The translations under genes were made by a program, and so were the position numbers. Shown one piece after another: positions 32,761 through 43,549 of a stretch of DNA of 64,000 nucleotides. Origin of the DNA: Clarireedia homoeocarpa (lineage: Eukaryota; Ascomycota; Leotiomycetes; Helotiales; Rutstroemiaceae); NCBI GenBank assembly GCA_001465935.1, contig LNKV01000037.1, positions 310,001 to 374,000 of the forward strand, given 5' to 3'. Below the pieces are notes generated by a model. It saw only the letters and a program-made list of their open reading frames with translations. It did no database searches and was not told where the DNA came from. Positions within the stretch are counted from its first letter, which is position 1; every line of letters starts with the position of its first letter.

Positions 32761-33205
32761 CCTGTCCCACGTTAACCACTCGTATGGAACTGCCTTGCAT
32801 TCCCTACAGGAAAGTACTACAAGTATGCCTTTTCTGCCATGCCGTGACCATGCCCTACCACGAGAGGTGGTCGTTGTTATCGTCGTGCTTTCTTTCTTTC
32901 CAACATTACAAGCAACTATACGGTATGCACATCGGACTCACCTTCCTTATCAGATATGGCTCCGGCGATCCCATGCCGTCCTGCATGTGCTGACCAAAAG
33001 AACCCCTTCTCCCACGTTCCCGTTCTAGGAGTGGAGTACATATAAAATGCTTGGTAAGTGATTGGCTTTGGTGACTCAGTTTACTTTGATATCGATTTGT
33101 TATCCATTATTCATCAAGCGCCGTGAAGTTTTGTTTTAGAGCATCGTCAGTTGTTATTTATTTCATTAACTTACAGTAATACTCCGGGGACGAGACGTTT
33201 ATCTT

Positions 33206-33273
33206 TCTGCTTCAGGTGTGAGTGCGAGTACAAGGGCAGATCTGCTTCAGGTGTGAGTGCGTACAAGGGCAGA
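33206..33273 (+). repeat. 33-35-nt tandem duplication immediately upstream of the MFS start
   Basis: Unit 1 spans 33206-33240 and unit 2 spans 33241-33273; they differ by a two-base indel after gtgagtgcg. The second copy ends one base before the start codon at 33275, so the duplication is probably within the transcribed leader. Each copy contains caggtgtgagtgcg, which resembles a 5' splice site. Confidence 0.9.
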
Positions 33274-33274
33274 G

Positions 33275-35039
33275 ATGGAATCGAGTACCGCGGGCCCGCA
33301 ACACCGTGGTGATGGCGGCGACAACAGCAATGCCGAAAAGCTTCACTTCAATACCACGATGACGGTTCAACCTATCATTACGCACATTCAGGATGAGGAG
33401 GTTATGATTGATGGCTCCGAGCTAAAAAGAAAGAAACTCATCCAGAGACTGGTGTGGAAGGTAGACTGGAGGTTATGTACCATTGCAGGAATACTGTGTA
33501 GCTTGAATTTGATGGACAGTGGAATCATAAGTTCAGCAAGCGTTTCAACCATGTTCGCTGATTTGGATTTAGGAGTTGGGAATAGATATGTATGTTTCAT
33601 GTGCTTATCTGGCGGTCTTCGATCATGGAAATAAGCTAATGATGGAAACAGTCGGTCTCGATCCTCGTGTACACGGTGGCGAGTGTCACATTCCAACTAC
33701 CAGCGACCATCGCTGTTAGGATGTTAGGGCCACGACTTATGTTTTCTTTGATCACATTCGGATTTGGGCTCATCACCATGGTATGATTATTCCCATTTCT
33801 CTTCCCAAGTCTACAAGCATAGGTTTTGATTGTCAAATAGTGTACAGCATTCATCAAGACATGGCAACAGATGGTTGTGCTCCGTCTATTGCTAGGAATC
33901 GCGCAGTCCGCTGTTTTCCCTGGCCTAAGCTATCTGATCTCGACCTGGTATACCAGAAAGGAACAGCAATTGCGTTTTGCTTTTCTGCAGACGGGCGAGG
34001 TCATAATCGTAGGATTAGGCATCATCCTGAATTATGGTTTAAGCGGACTCGATGGTAGACTTAAGTTGGCAGGATGGAGATGGATGTTTTTGGTGCAGGG
34101 CCTGCTCGCCATTGGTAAGTGTACAACGGTGCAGGAATATACCCGGGGCTAATGGTGATAGCGGTTGGACTGGTGACATACTTCTGGATTGTCGACTTTC
34201 CAGAGAATGCTCACAAGAGTTTCCATTTCTTGACAGCAGAGGAGCAAGAGCTGGCAGTAACAAGGATCAAGAATGATAGGGGAGATGTGAAAGCTGAGGA
34301 GTTCTCTCTCATGAAATGCCTGGTGCATTTTTTGGACCCGAAGCTATATGGATTTTGTGCCCTGTTGTTCTGTTTGAATCTTGTGTCAACGAGTATGCCC
34401 CCCTCTACAGATATCGAATACAACTATTGATCAGGTCAATTTTCGCATGACAAATAAATGCTGACTTCAAATGCAGGCTTATCATATTTTCTGCCTACCA
34501 TTTTGCATGAGGGCATGGGCTTTTCGGAGGACGCATCAATTGTGCTGGCTGCCCCACCATACTTCTGGGCAGTTATTCCTGTAATCGCCTCATCGATTGT
34601 CGGAGACTATTTTGAGCTTCGAGGTGTGGTCATAACTTTTAACAGCTTCTGTACTATTGCCGGGTTCTGTATGCTTGGCTTTAGTGACGAAAGCACTGTT
34701 CGGTATGCGGGCATATACCTAGCAACAGGGGGCTATGTATCGAACTGGGCCGCTATGAATGCTTATCAGTCCTCTAACATCGTTGGACAATGGAAGAGGG
34801 CAACTTTTGCGGCCGCAAGTACTGCTTGCAATGGACTTGGTGGAATTGCGGGTGCTTTTATCTTTAGGCAGCAAGAGAGTCCTGAATATGAGACTGCGAT
34901 CTGGGTAAGTATTGGTTCACACATTATTATTGTTCTCATTGTCGGCTTCTTCTCATCGTACTTCTGGCTTGCGAACACCAAGCAGAAAAAGGGGAGGATG
35001 GTACTAGAGAATACTCTAAACTTCAAGTATACTTATTGA
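33275..35039 (+). CDS. MFS transporter, allantoate-permease (Dal5/TNA1) family
   Basis: Plasma-membrane symporter of the anion:cation symporter family. Five exons: 33275-33589, 33652-33780, 33841-34114, 34162-34392 and 34477-35039, giving 503 aa, a typical length. About twelve hydrophobic helices are visible, including LCTIAGILCSLNLMDSGIIS, LIVGFFSSYFWL and VVLRLLLGIAQSAVFPGLSY. The family loop WYTRKEQQLRFAFLQTGEV is present, as are GWRWMFLVQGLLAI and a long cytosolic loop (LTAEEQELAVTRIKNDRG). Substrates in the family range over allantoate, nicotinate, pantothenate and biotin precursors; none can be assigned here. Splice sites are GTATGT/GTAAGT donors with AG acceptors. The leader carries a tandem duplication. 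Confidence 0.92.
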
Positions 35040-36246
35040 GTACCGAATGTACGGGCTTGGTACTGTTAATAGAACAACAAATGAAAGAAAGGAGTTTGGA
35101 TGAGATAAGCGACTCATATGTTGCCCAGCCGTGACGGAAGACGGCAAACTTTGGGGAAATGGGTCCGGAAAAGGAGAATATTGGCAGCAATAACTCAAGA
35201 CAAGTCCACCGCACGCTTAGGCCAGGACGTGTACCTGTGGTATATAGGAGGACACAGATTGTGCTTTCGGATGGTCGGTAGTTGAGTTCTAGTTCGGATT
35301 CTACTCCCACTATATCAAAACATTTTTGCATTTCTGGACGAGTCCCCGACTATTGATGGTGTGAGCGAATATGAATAAGTTATAGATTAACATACTGTAC
35401 ATAGTATGAGACAGTTTATGCTTGATGATCCATCTACTCGTACATATGCATAAAATTCAAGGGCTTCACTAGCTTCTGGGGTGGTACTGACGTAGTTTCA
35501 CAGAGCACGCACAATCCAATCCCTGACTTTGGGCACAACTGCTAAGCATTCCATTAGTGAGCTCTGCCCGTGCTCACACTCTACTCGTGCTTTGGCACAT
35601 ATATGTGTTGGATCTGTAGGGAGTACTTCGTAAAACTAGAAGCCGGACTGGCGGCGCGTCGTTGCTCTGGCTGTAGTAAGTTGTGCTCCTCACGGCCATC
35701 CACATCAACGTGCTGTATCGCTTTGTTGTGGCAGGCTGGCAGATAGCGTAGGAGTGACGAGGTTGGGTGCGACGAATCTGGTGATGAGGTCTGGAGCAAT
35801 CTCTCATGCACATTTTCGATAGCGAATAGCAAATTGATCCAGCCACGCTAGCTACGGTTCCGCATAGAAACGATGCTTCGTTGACGCTATGCTATCTTGT
35901 GAACATCAACATTTCCTTTCGATGGTCTTGCTCCTTAATCGAGAGGAATCTTCGAAAGAGCTTCATATATTCCTTTTCCTTGGTATTATTTATCTTTTCG
36001 GCATACATACAGAATTCGCCTCTAATTATCTGGTCCCTCGTACAACATCTGCGTTTGCTTCAGACAACAAGCTCACCCAAGATCTCCATCCAAGGCAGCA
36101 TAATCCGGTATCGCGAACTTGGAGTTGCGGATTTCCCGAAATTACATGGGGCCTATTCCTAGACCTTTTCGCAGAACAATAACAGCCTCGAACTAAGCAG
36201 CAGGACTACTCCCCTCCATATCCGCCTCACGGTAGAAGCTGCGAAG
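35040..36246. promoter_or_regulatory. Intergenic region upstream of SLA1
   Basis: About 1.2 kb. Short frames (such as 35574-35846 minus) lack family resemblance. Presumably MFS 3' UTR plus SLA1 promoter and leader; nothing specific recognised. Confidence 0.45.
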
Positions 36247-39200
36247 ATGGGTTTCCTTGGTGTTTATACCGCATTGTACGACTACGAACCCGCCGGGGAG
36301 GGAGAGCTCACCATTAGTGAAGGAGACGTACTTTATGTCCTGGAAAAGAGTGGAGATGACGACTGGTGGAAAGCAAAGAAGAAGGCCTCGGCTGACGATG
36401 AGGATGAGCCTGTGGGATTAATCCCAAATAATTATGTTCAAGAGGTACGCAGTTGTCAGGCTACATCGTCTTACAATATCAGTAGAGGGCAGCGGAAGCA
36501 TTCGCGAGCATGGAATGCGCGGAGGCTACGATGGGCTGTCATGGAAGACTTGAGATAAGGTATGGGCTGATTGTTTTATTCATAGGCAAAACCGACAACC
36601 AAAGCCCGGGCGCTGTACGATTACACGCGACAAACCGATGAAGAGCTATCGTTTGCGGAAGACACTCAGCTCGATGTTTACGATACATCCGATCCTGATT
36701 GGATCCTTGTCGGATTCGAGGGGGAGTTTGGCTTTGTGCCAGCTAATTACATCGAAATATCTGAAGAAGAAGAAGAACCTGCACAAGCTGCTCCGCCGAG
36801 CCTTCCAAGCCGGCCACGACCTGCACCGACGGTGGAAGTGGAAGCCCCCTCGTCACCACAGGCAACTGAAGCGCTAGAATCCCCAGCAATTGCCAATCCG
36901 GCCGCTGCGATCGCTGGAATAATACAGCAGCGTCAAGCAGCCGCTCCTGCCCCAGAGCCGGCTCCAGCTCCGGCTCCAGCCCCAGCCCCAGCCCCAGCTC
37001 CAGCTCCAGCCCCAGCTCCAGCTCCAGCTCCCGCTCGTATTCCTGCACCTGCACTCGCTCAACGACCACCGCCGCAATTCACGCCTGAGGCTTCAGACGA
37101 AGAAGAGCCTCCTACCCCAACTCTACCCGCCAGACCAGTATCACAAATAACAGTACCAGAGCCCTCACGGCGGTATTCCCCAAGACTGTCTCCATCCCCA
37201 GGTGTAGGTCCATCGCCCCCTTACAACAGAGTTTCATTTCCTCGTGGAGCAGATGAGCATGTGGCAATTCGTTCACCTGGTGGATTCCATATGTACAATA
37301 TCAGTGAGATGGTATACGTAATGGGAAAAAAGAAGAAAATGCCTACAACGCTTGGTATCAATATTGCGACTGGCACGATTCTGATAGCCCCTGAGCACTC
37401 TAGGGATGGACCAGAACAGAAGTGGACAGCAGAGAAAATGACCCATTACTCTATTGAAGGCAAGCACGTCTTTTTGGAACTGATTCGTCCAAGTAGGAGC
37501 ATAGATTTTCACGCGGGAGCGAAGGATACCGCTACAGAGATCGTCAGTGCGTTAGGAGAACTCGCCGGGGCAGTCCGAGCCGAAGGGCTACGTGAAGTAA
37601 TAGCGGCTGGATCAGGATCCGGCAGAAAGAGGGGACAGGTCCTATATGATTTTATGGCGCAAGGTGAAGACGAAGTTACTGTGGCTGTTGGTGATGAAGT
37701 TGTCATAATCGACGATATCAAGAGCGATGAATGGTGGATGGTACGAAGACTCAAAAATGGAAAAGAAGGAGTCGTGCCCAGTAGTTACATCGAAATAACC
37801 GGCACAATAGCGTCACAAAGCTCATCGGGTGTGAACGCGGGAATCTCTACGGTCGAGCAGAACAGACTCGAAGAAGAGCGATTAGCGAAGGAATCCTTGA
37901 AGGCGGCAAAGAGAGAGGAGGTTGAGGTAGGCCCCGGCATGCGACTACCCGAAAGGGGTAGCAGTCTATCAGCTCGTGACAATGGTAACAATGCTGGTCA
38001 ACAGAGAAGACGAGAAAACGGACGAAGTGACGGTAGCTCATCAAAACCGTCCAAATCTAGTAAGTGGCCTGGGAAACTTCGCATGAGCCTTCTAACAATG
38101 GTGTAGAACCTGACCCTGCAAAAGTGCGTACGTGGACGGATCGCTCGAAGTCCTTTAGTGTTGAAGCACAATTTCTCGCCTTGAAAGATGGTAAGATCAA
38201 TCTTCACAAGATGAATGGCGTGAAAATCGCTGTTCCGGTAGCCAAGATGTCAGTAGAGGATCTTGAGTATGTTGAGCGAATGACCGGTGTGTCCTTGGAT
38301 GAGGACAAACCCCTATCAGATATCAAAAAGCAAAGATCCTCACGAGTACCCGAGCGTGGTTCGAGCAATGGGGCCGTTGCCGGAGCGACGATTGAGACAT
38401 ATGATTGGTTTCAATTCTTTCTTTCTTGCGACGTTCCTGTTGGACTGTGTGAACGGTACGCACAGGCGTTCAAACGGGACTCAATGGATGAAAGTGTTCT
38501 GCCTGATATCGATGCAACTGTTTTGAGGACACTTGGGTTGCGAGAGGGTGACATTATTAAAGTAATGAGACACCTAGACAAGAAGCTCATGCGCCAGGGC
38601 GGTAAGCGAAACGTTAGTTTTGGGGGCGAGGAGGTCATTGAGGGTGAAGGTGGCCTCTTCTCTGGGCCGGGAGGTACTTTGAGGAACAATACCCGCAAAG
38701 GCCGTCCAGCTCCTGCTGTACAGACGAATGATGTTGTGGATCCCAAGGCGTTCAATCAAAACGGCACCGAAAAGCAAACTCCTGAAGGTGTCGCCACTCC
38801 TTTGGCATCGGCGCCCAAACCAACAGAGAAGGACGTCGCGCGAAGCGGCTTTGAGGATGATGCCTGGGACGTCAAGCCATCGAAACAACCAGCACAACCA
38901 GAAACTAGTAGTCAGCCTGCCCAGCCAACCCCTGCTCCAGCACCTCAGCAACCGGCCTTGACTGGTTCTATGCAGGAGCTTTCTTTGCTTACGCAGCCCC
39001 TCGAGCCCGTAAAGGCTCAATCTCCACCCGCCACAACTTCAATTTTTGCTGGTATAGGTGCTCAACAAACTGGACTTCCCCAACAGCAACCTACTCCATC
39101 TGGTCCAATCTTCCCACAAAACATTGCTCGCCAACGTCCCACTCCACCACAGATGGGCCCAAATGGAGCTCTTATTCCGCCCCTTCCACCGGCGAGACCT

Positions 39201-39994
39201 CTATCAGCGCCTCAAACCGCAAGTGCCTATGCACCACCTCCACTACAAGCTCAAATGACTGGATATGGGGCCTTCCAGCCCCAAATCGCCCCTCCTGGAC
39301 AAAGCTTAAATGATCTCAACCAGCAACGCATGCTACAACAGCAGCAGCAAATGATGCAGCAACAGCAAAATTTCATGGCACAGCAGCAAGCAGGCATGAT
39401 GCCTAATCCTACTGGCTTCAACCAATTTAACCCAGCGGCACCAAACGCATTCCAACAATTCCCTATGCAGACCGGCAATCTTCAGCCGACGCAACCTCTT
39501 ATGCCCAACCAGACTGGCACCCCATTTGCTAACCCTCCCGTTCAACCATTCCAACCACTGCAATCTCAGCCAACTGGTTTCCAAAGCGCGTTCCCTGCTG
39601 GTCAACAACTGTCCCAGCAGACTGGGGTCAACTCTTACCTCCCTCCAGCCTTACAGCCACAGCCGACCGGTGCCACTATGGCTAACGGGTACGCTCAAAC
39701 CTATACTCCCCCTCCTGTCCCACCTGTGCCGCAGCCACAACCCGTATCTCCTTTGATTCCACAAAAGACTGGTCCCCCACCTCCAGGTAAGCCACAATTT
39801 TCAGTAGGTTTGCATATCCGCTAACATCAATCACAGTTCGATTCGGACTCAACAACGACGCCAAAAAGCTTCAAACACAACCTACCGGCAGACGCGCAAA
39901 CCTCTCGCAAGCCAGTAAGTATTTCCTTTTCTGTCAGCTGCCACGCACTATACTAACATCATTTTTAGCGCCACAAAATCCGTTCGGATTCTAA
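36247..39994 (+). CDS. SLA1: Actin cytoskeleton-regulatory endocytic adaptor Sla1
   Basis: Clathrin-mediated endocytosis coat adaptor linking cargo, clathrin and Las17/actin. Five exons: 36247-36444, 36586-38059, 38107-39786, 39837-39914 and 39969-39994, giving 1151 aa. Two N-terminal SH3 domains (VYTALYDYEPAGEGELT and ARALYDYTRQTDEELSF) lie in residues 1-125. A proline/alanine repeat follows at about 185-220. A third SH3 (GQVLYDFMAQGEDEVTV) is near 415-475. SHD1, the NPFxD-cargo-binding domain, is near 560-620 (VRTWTDRSKSFSVEAQFL), and SHD2, a SAM-like domain, is near 655-720. The tail is Gln/Pro-rich with many QxTG-type repeats such as QAQMTGYG, QTGNLQPTQ and SQPTGFQS. The last exon encodes only TPQNPFGF, an NPF motif. 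Strongly supported by domain order. Confidence 0.95.
36942..37036 (+). repeat. Pro-Ala coding repeat in SLA1
   Basis: Imperfect GCTCCA/GCCCCA hexanucleotide repeats encode alternating Ala-Pro dipeptides for about 30 residues between the second SH3 domain and the remaining linker. Likely variable in length between strains. Confidence 0.9.
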
Positions 39995-40623
39995 GCTGGC
40001 ACCTGTACATTTTTACACTGGCTGTCGTTTGTTACTTTCCTGTAAAATAAGCGAATAGGCATAGCTAAAGCATTGAGTTGTTAATATTTTTTTCTTTACT
40101 GCAACTGCAGTTTACAGTTCACCATGTTGTCGTGGTCATGAAATTTAGGTGCTCTCACGGAGTCTCATATCATCGGGAGGTACATAAGATAAGATCTTTA
40201 ATTGATGAATTATCTGGAATAATTGGGAAGGGATCCGGTGCGAGCATGGGGCTATGGTGATATTTTACTATCTGCATGTGGTTAACTTCAGTTTGTTCTG
40301 CCAATTTTGAGACTATATGCATTGTAAAAGAACGAACTCTTTTCTACTAAGGACTGCCGAGCTTTCAATCTTGAAGGTCAAACTTTTTATACTATCTCTG
40401 TAGGATCATACAGGGTGGTCCTGTTGCTTCAACAGATAATGCCAAGAGCAAGTGCTTAGCTCACTCCAGTTCATTGACGAGTTAATGTCAAACATTTGGG
40501 TTGATTACAGAGATGTTTATCTGAATATTTTCCGTATTTTATTATACGTAGCCCGAGGAGTTCATCATTGTTTTAACAATTACCGCTTTCCCCGCCACCA
40601 AGATTTCTCAACGCCAGCCCTCA
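39995..40623. other. Convergent 3' spacer, SLA1 / P450
   Basis: About 630 nt of AT-rich sequence between two stop codons. No gene seen. Confidence 0.5.
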
Positions 40624-42180
40624 TCATCGCAAATTTCCTCCATCTTTCCTCCTTAGAACCCTCCCCTTGAAATTCTTCTGTTTAACAAACCACCTATTCT
40701 CACAGACCAATCCATCATCTTTCTTTAATTCCCCATCCAATTCAAAATCAAATCTCCGCACCAACTGTGGAATCAACTTGTTCATCTCCAATAAGCCAAT
40801 GTTCTTCCCAATGCACGTCCTCGATCCCATCCCAAAGGAAAGGAAATACTTATCCACTTCTCCCGCACGTCCTTGTTCTTCTATCTCGAACCACCTCTCT
40901 GGTCGCCATGTATCTGCATCTGCGCCAAAAATAGTCGGGTTGCGATGAGCTACCCACGCGTTGATACCGACGGTTGAACCACCGGGTATGAATTCCCCAG
41001 CAAGAGTCGCGCCTTCGGGTGGGACAACACGTTGGAGTCCGAGTCCGACAGCGGGATGCACGCGCAGCCCTTCCTTTATGGTAGCTTGTAGATAAGGTAG
41101 TTCTTGAGCCTCTTTGAAAGTAATCGGATCTGAGATTCTTCCTTCCTTTTCAGCATCATCAATCTCCTTCCGCAATTTCTGATACGTCGTCGGGAACTTC
41201 AACAGATGATACAAAATGCTCGAGAGCGTGATCGCGGTCGTGTCGCTCCCGGCGGCAATATTTGACTGACACGTCGAGATCAAATCCCATCTCGTAACCG
41301 TCTTCGGATCCTTCTCACTCGCCATCAAGATCCTCGTCACCATATCCGGAGTCCCTTCTCTCTCCTTCTCCCCCGCATTCCTCGGGTCCTTCAAAACCTT
41401 CACCCTTTCCTCAATCTGTCTCATCGTATACCCCAACACATACCCATATCCCCCCGTGCTCGGCATCAACCCATGCACCCATCCATGCACCCACGGCCAA
41501 ACCCCCACCAAAGTAGCATACAAGCCTCTCGCATCAATCGCTCTAAACACACCATCCACATCCTCCCCCATTTCCAAAAACCCAAACCGCCGTCCAAACG
41601 TAATCTCCCCAATCATATCAAACGCATAGCACTGCAGCCAATGCTGCAGATCCACCGTTTGCCCCGCGCAATCGCTCAGCTCCCGAAACCGCGCACACAG
41701 CATCTCCGTGCAGTTATCCACAAACCGCTCATACCCGATCAGACTGCTCATACTGTAGTAGCTCGCGACTTTCCGTCGCTGAGCAGCATGGTGATGCGGG
41801 TTCAGGTCTGAGAAGAGAGAGGCTTTGCTCACGTCGTTTGGCATCCAGGCTTTGTACCAGGGGGCTTTGGGGAAGCGCGAGGACCCGATTGCGTAGATGA
41901 GCTTGGCGGCGGAGGGGGAATCGAGACTGTATTCGTTGGGGGCGATGCGCACGATGGGGCCGTATTTGCGGTGGAGGCAGATGATTTCGCGCTCGTAGGC
42001 GCCGCGGTAGATGGAGAGACAGTACCAAAGGCGGGTGAAGCGGGCGAGGAGGGGGCCGGGGATGTGTCGGAGGGGGGAGACGGCGGCGGAGAGAAGGATG
42101 TGGAGGATGTAGAGGATGTAGATTGCGGGGATGACGGAGAGGAAAACCCAGGTGGGAAGGGAGAGTATGGTGTGCAGCAT
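40624..42180 (-). CDS. Cytochrome P450 monooxygenase (pisatin demethylase-like)
   Basis: Single-exon, 518 aa from the Met at 42180 (MLHTILSLPTWVFLSVIPAI), giving an N-terminal ER anchor followed by a proline-rich hinge (LRHIPGPLLARFTRLWY). Conserved P450 elements are in order: I-helix AAGSDTTAITL, K-helix ExxR in KEGLRVHPAVG, PERF-type WRPERWF, and the heme loop FLSFGMGSRTCIGKNIG with the thiolate Cys. The pattern is closest to fungal pisatin-demethylase-type families, which hydroxylate or demethylate varied small molecules; the substrate cannot be predicted. It is not embedded in a biosynthetic cluster: neighbours are cytoskeletal genes. An in-frame upstream Met at 42309 is rejected because it precedes the membrane anchor. 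No introns, unlike many relatives. Confidence 0.93.
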   Translation of the reverse strand: MLHTILSLPTWVFLSVIPAIYILYILHILLSAAVSPLRHIPGPLLARFTRLWYCLSIYRGAYEREIICLHRKYGPIVRIAPNEYSLDSPSAAKLIYAIGSSRFPKAPWYKAWMPNDVSKASLFSDLNPHHHAAQRRKVASYYSMSSLIGYERFVDNCTEMLCARFRELSDCAGQTVDLQHWLQCYAFDMIGEITFGRRFGFLEMGEDVDGVFRAIDARGLYATLVGVWPWVHGWVHGLMPSTGGYGYVLGYTMRQIEERVKVLKDPRNAGEKEREGTPDMVTRILMASEKDPKTVTRWDLISTCQSNIAAGSDTTAITLSSILYHLLKFPTTYQKLRKEIDDAEKEGRISDPITFKEAQELPYLQATIKEGLRVHPAVGLGLQRVVPPEGATLAGEFIPGGSTVGINAWVAHRNPTIFGADADTWRPERWFEIEEQGRAGEVDKYFLSFGMGSRTCIGKNIGLLEMNKLIPQLVRRFDFELDGELKKDDGLVCENRWFVKQKNFKGRVLRRKDGGNLR

Positions 42181-43549
42181 ATTGTGTGGTGGATGGGGTG
42201 GATGTTTGGTGAAGCAATGATGAAGTGGATGGAAAGTGAGGAACGTGCAAATGATATATCTGTGCAGGAGCCTAGTACTGAATCGAAAGTGAACTAAGAG
42301 TAATTCCACCCACCAACCGTTGCTCTAGCAAGGCAGTGGCGGCAACGAGCGGGGGTGGGGCCCTCCTATACAACATCCCGGTAGCCGAGCATCCGTCAAT
42401 GGTGGTAGGTAGCTCGATCTCGATGTGGAGAAGCCGCGAGTGCGGGGAACCGAATCAAAGCTTAGTTGGAAGACATACAGTAGCTCGCGGATGTAAAAGG
42501 GGCGGCGATTTACATATGATAGTGCGCTGTCACTCAACTTAGCCGATCCAGCCGTAATATCCGCCTGCCTGTCTGCTTGTTTCCCTATTCGGACTTAAAA
42601 TAAATAAGCTCGTACGGACAGCTCGGTCATATATCTTTTTCCGCACCGCACTTTCGGACAAAAGTCACCCTAAGTGTAGCTAAGACCGTCAACTCAGAGA
42701 CTTTTATCTTCCATAGTCTTGTTGTGAGAAATCCAAAAGTGACGCCACTTCTAGAGAAGTGACAATTGCGGCTTATATTTCACACTTGTTATTGAAATCA
42801 AACATTCTCAACTCTTTCACAAGCCCCGAAGCCTCAAGTTTTAGAGCGGGGGAAGGTAGATACACACATATCTACACTCCACAAATTTTCTTCCTTATCA
42901 ACAAGCAAAAGTCCTCTGAAGCTGTAGGCTGCTAGATCAATCATCCCTAAATTTATCTGGGGCAGACATGCCAAGTATCTCAATAAGCCAAGATCCCAAC
43001 TATGCAAGGCAGAGTAGGGTGGGTAGTACAGCGACTATCGTATCTGTCGGGAATTGTTTTTGTAAAGGATGCAGATGAACTGGGTGGTAAGCGTAGACAA
43101 ATTTTCGTTGAGGATTTGCTTGTGGTAGATCGTTGAGAGGCTGTGGGGGCTTGACAGAGGGAATCATCCCAAATCGAGTCCATGCCACTGCGAACTAGAG
43201 ACGAACACTTGTAGATGGCACCAGGAAAGATCCTCATCATACAATGACCGACACGAAACACATATACAATATACACACAACTCGTAGTTTGAACATAGAA
43301 AACATATATTTGACTGTAGCACTGCCCCGATCCTCGCCCGAGACCGCAATTAAAATCCGCAAAATAACAAAAGAGATTAAAGATAGGACGATGCAATCGC
43401 TCAAAGAAGTCAAAAATGAAAATGCTATACTAATACTAGCAAAGAGTGAGATCGTACAATCAATACAGTATTAGTGAATTATTATGCACAATTTATGTTC
43501 GAGTTTCCCTCTCCTCCATACGTGCACCCCCCTTCTCGCCGTTCACTGC
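42181..43549. promoter_or_regulatory. Intergenic: P450 promoter and EDE1 3' region
   Basis: About 1.37 kb between two minus-strand genes. Short frames show no family resemblance. A long AT-rich stretch (about 43240-43500) is probably EDE1 3' flank. No specific regulatory site assigned. Confidence 0.45.

Larger units (their letters stand above)
32438..33274. other. Repeat-containing intergenic region
   Basis: Between the RS-rich gene and the MFS transporter. It contains a GGAT microsatellite, tandem ccaattcccat units and, at its right end, a duplicated leader segment; these are listed separately. No gene is supported. Confidence 0.55.

Noticed and set aside
36743..37077. Leu/Glu- and Trp/Ser-rich minus-strand frames opposite the SLA1 Pro-Ala repeat
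   Set aside because: Reverse-complement reading of the GCTCCA repeat; no independent gene evidence.
40624..42180. P450 and the distant methyltransferase as a secondary-metabolite cluster
   Set aside because: They are 16 kb apart with cytoskeletal and housekeeping genes between, and no backbone synthase is in the window.
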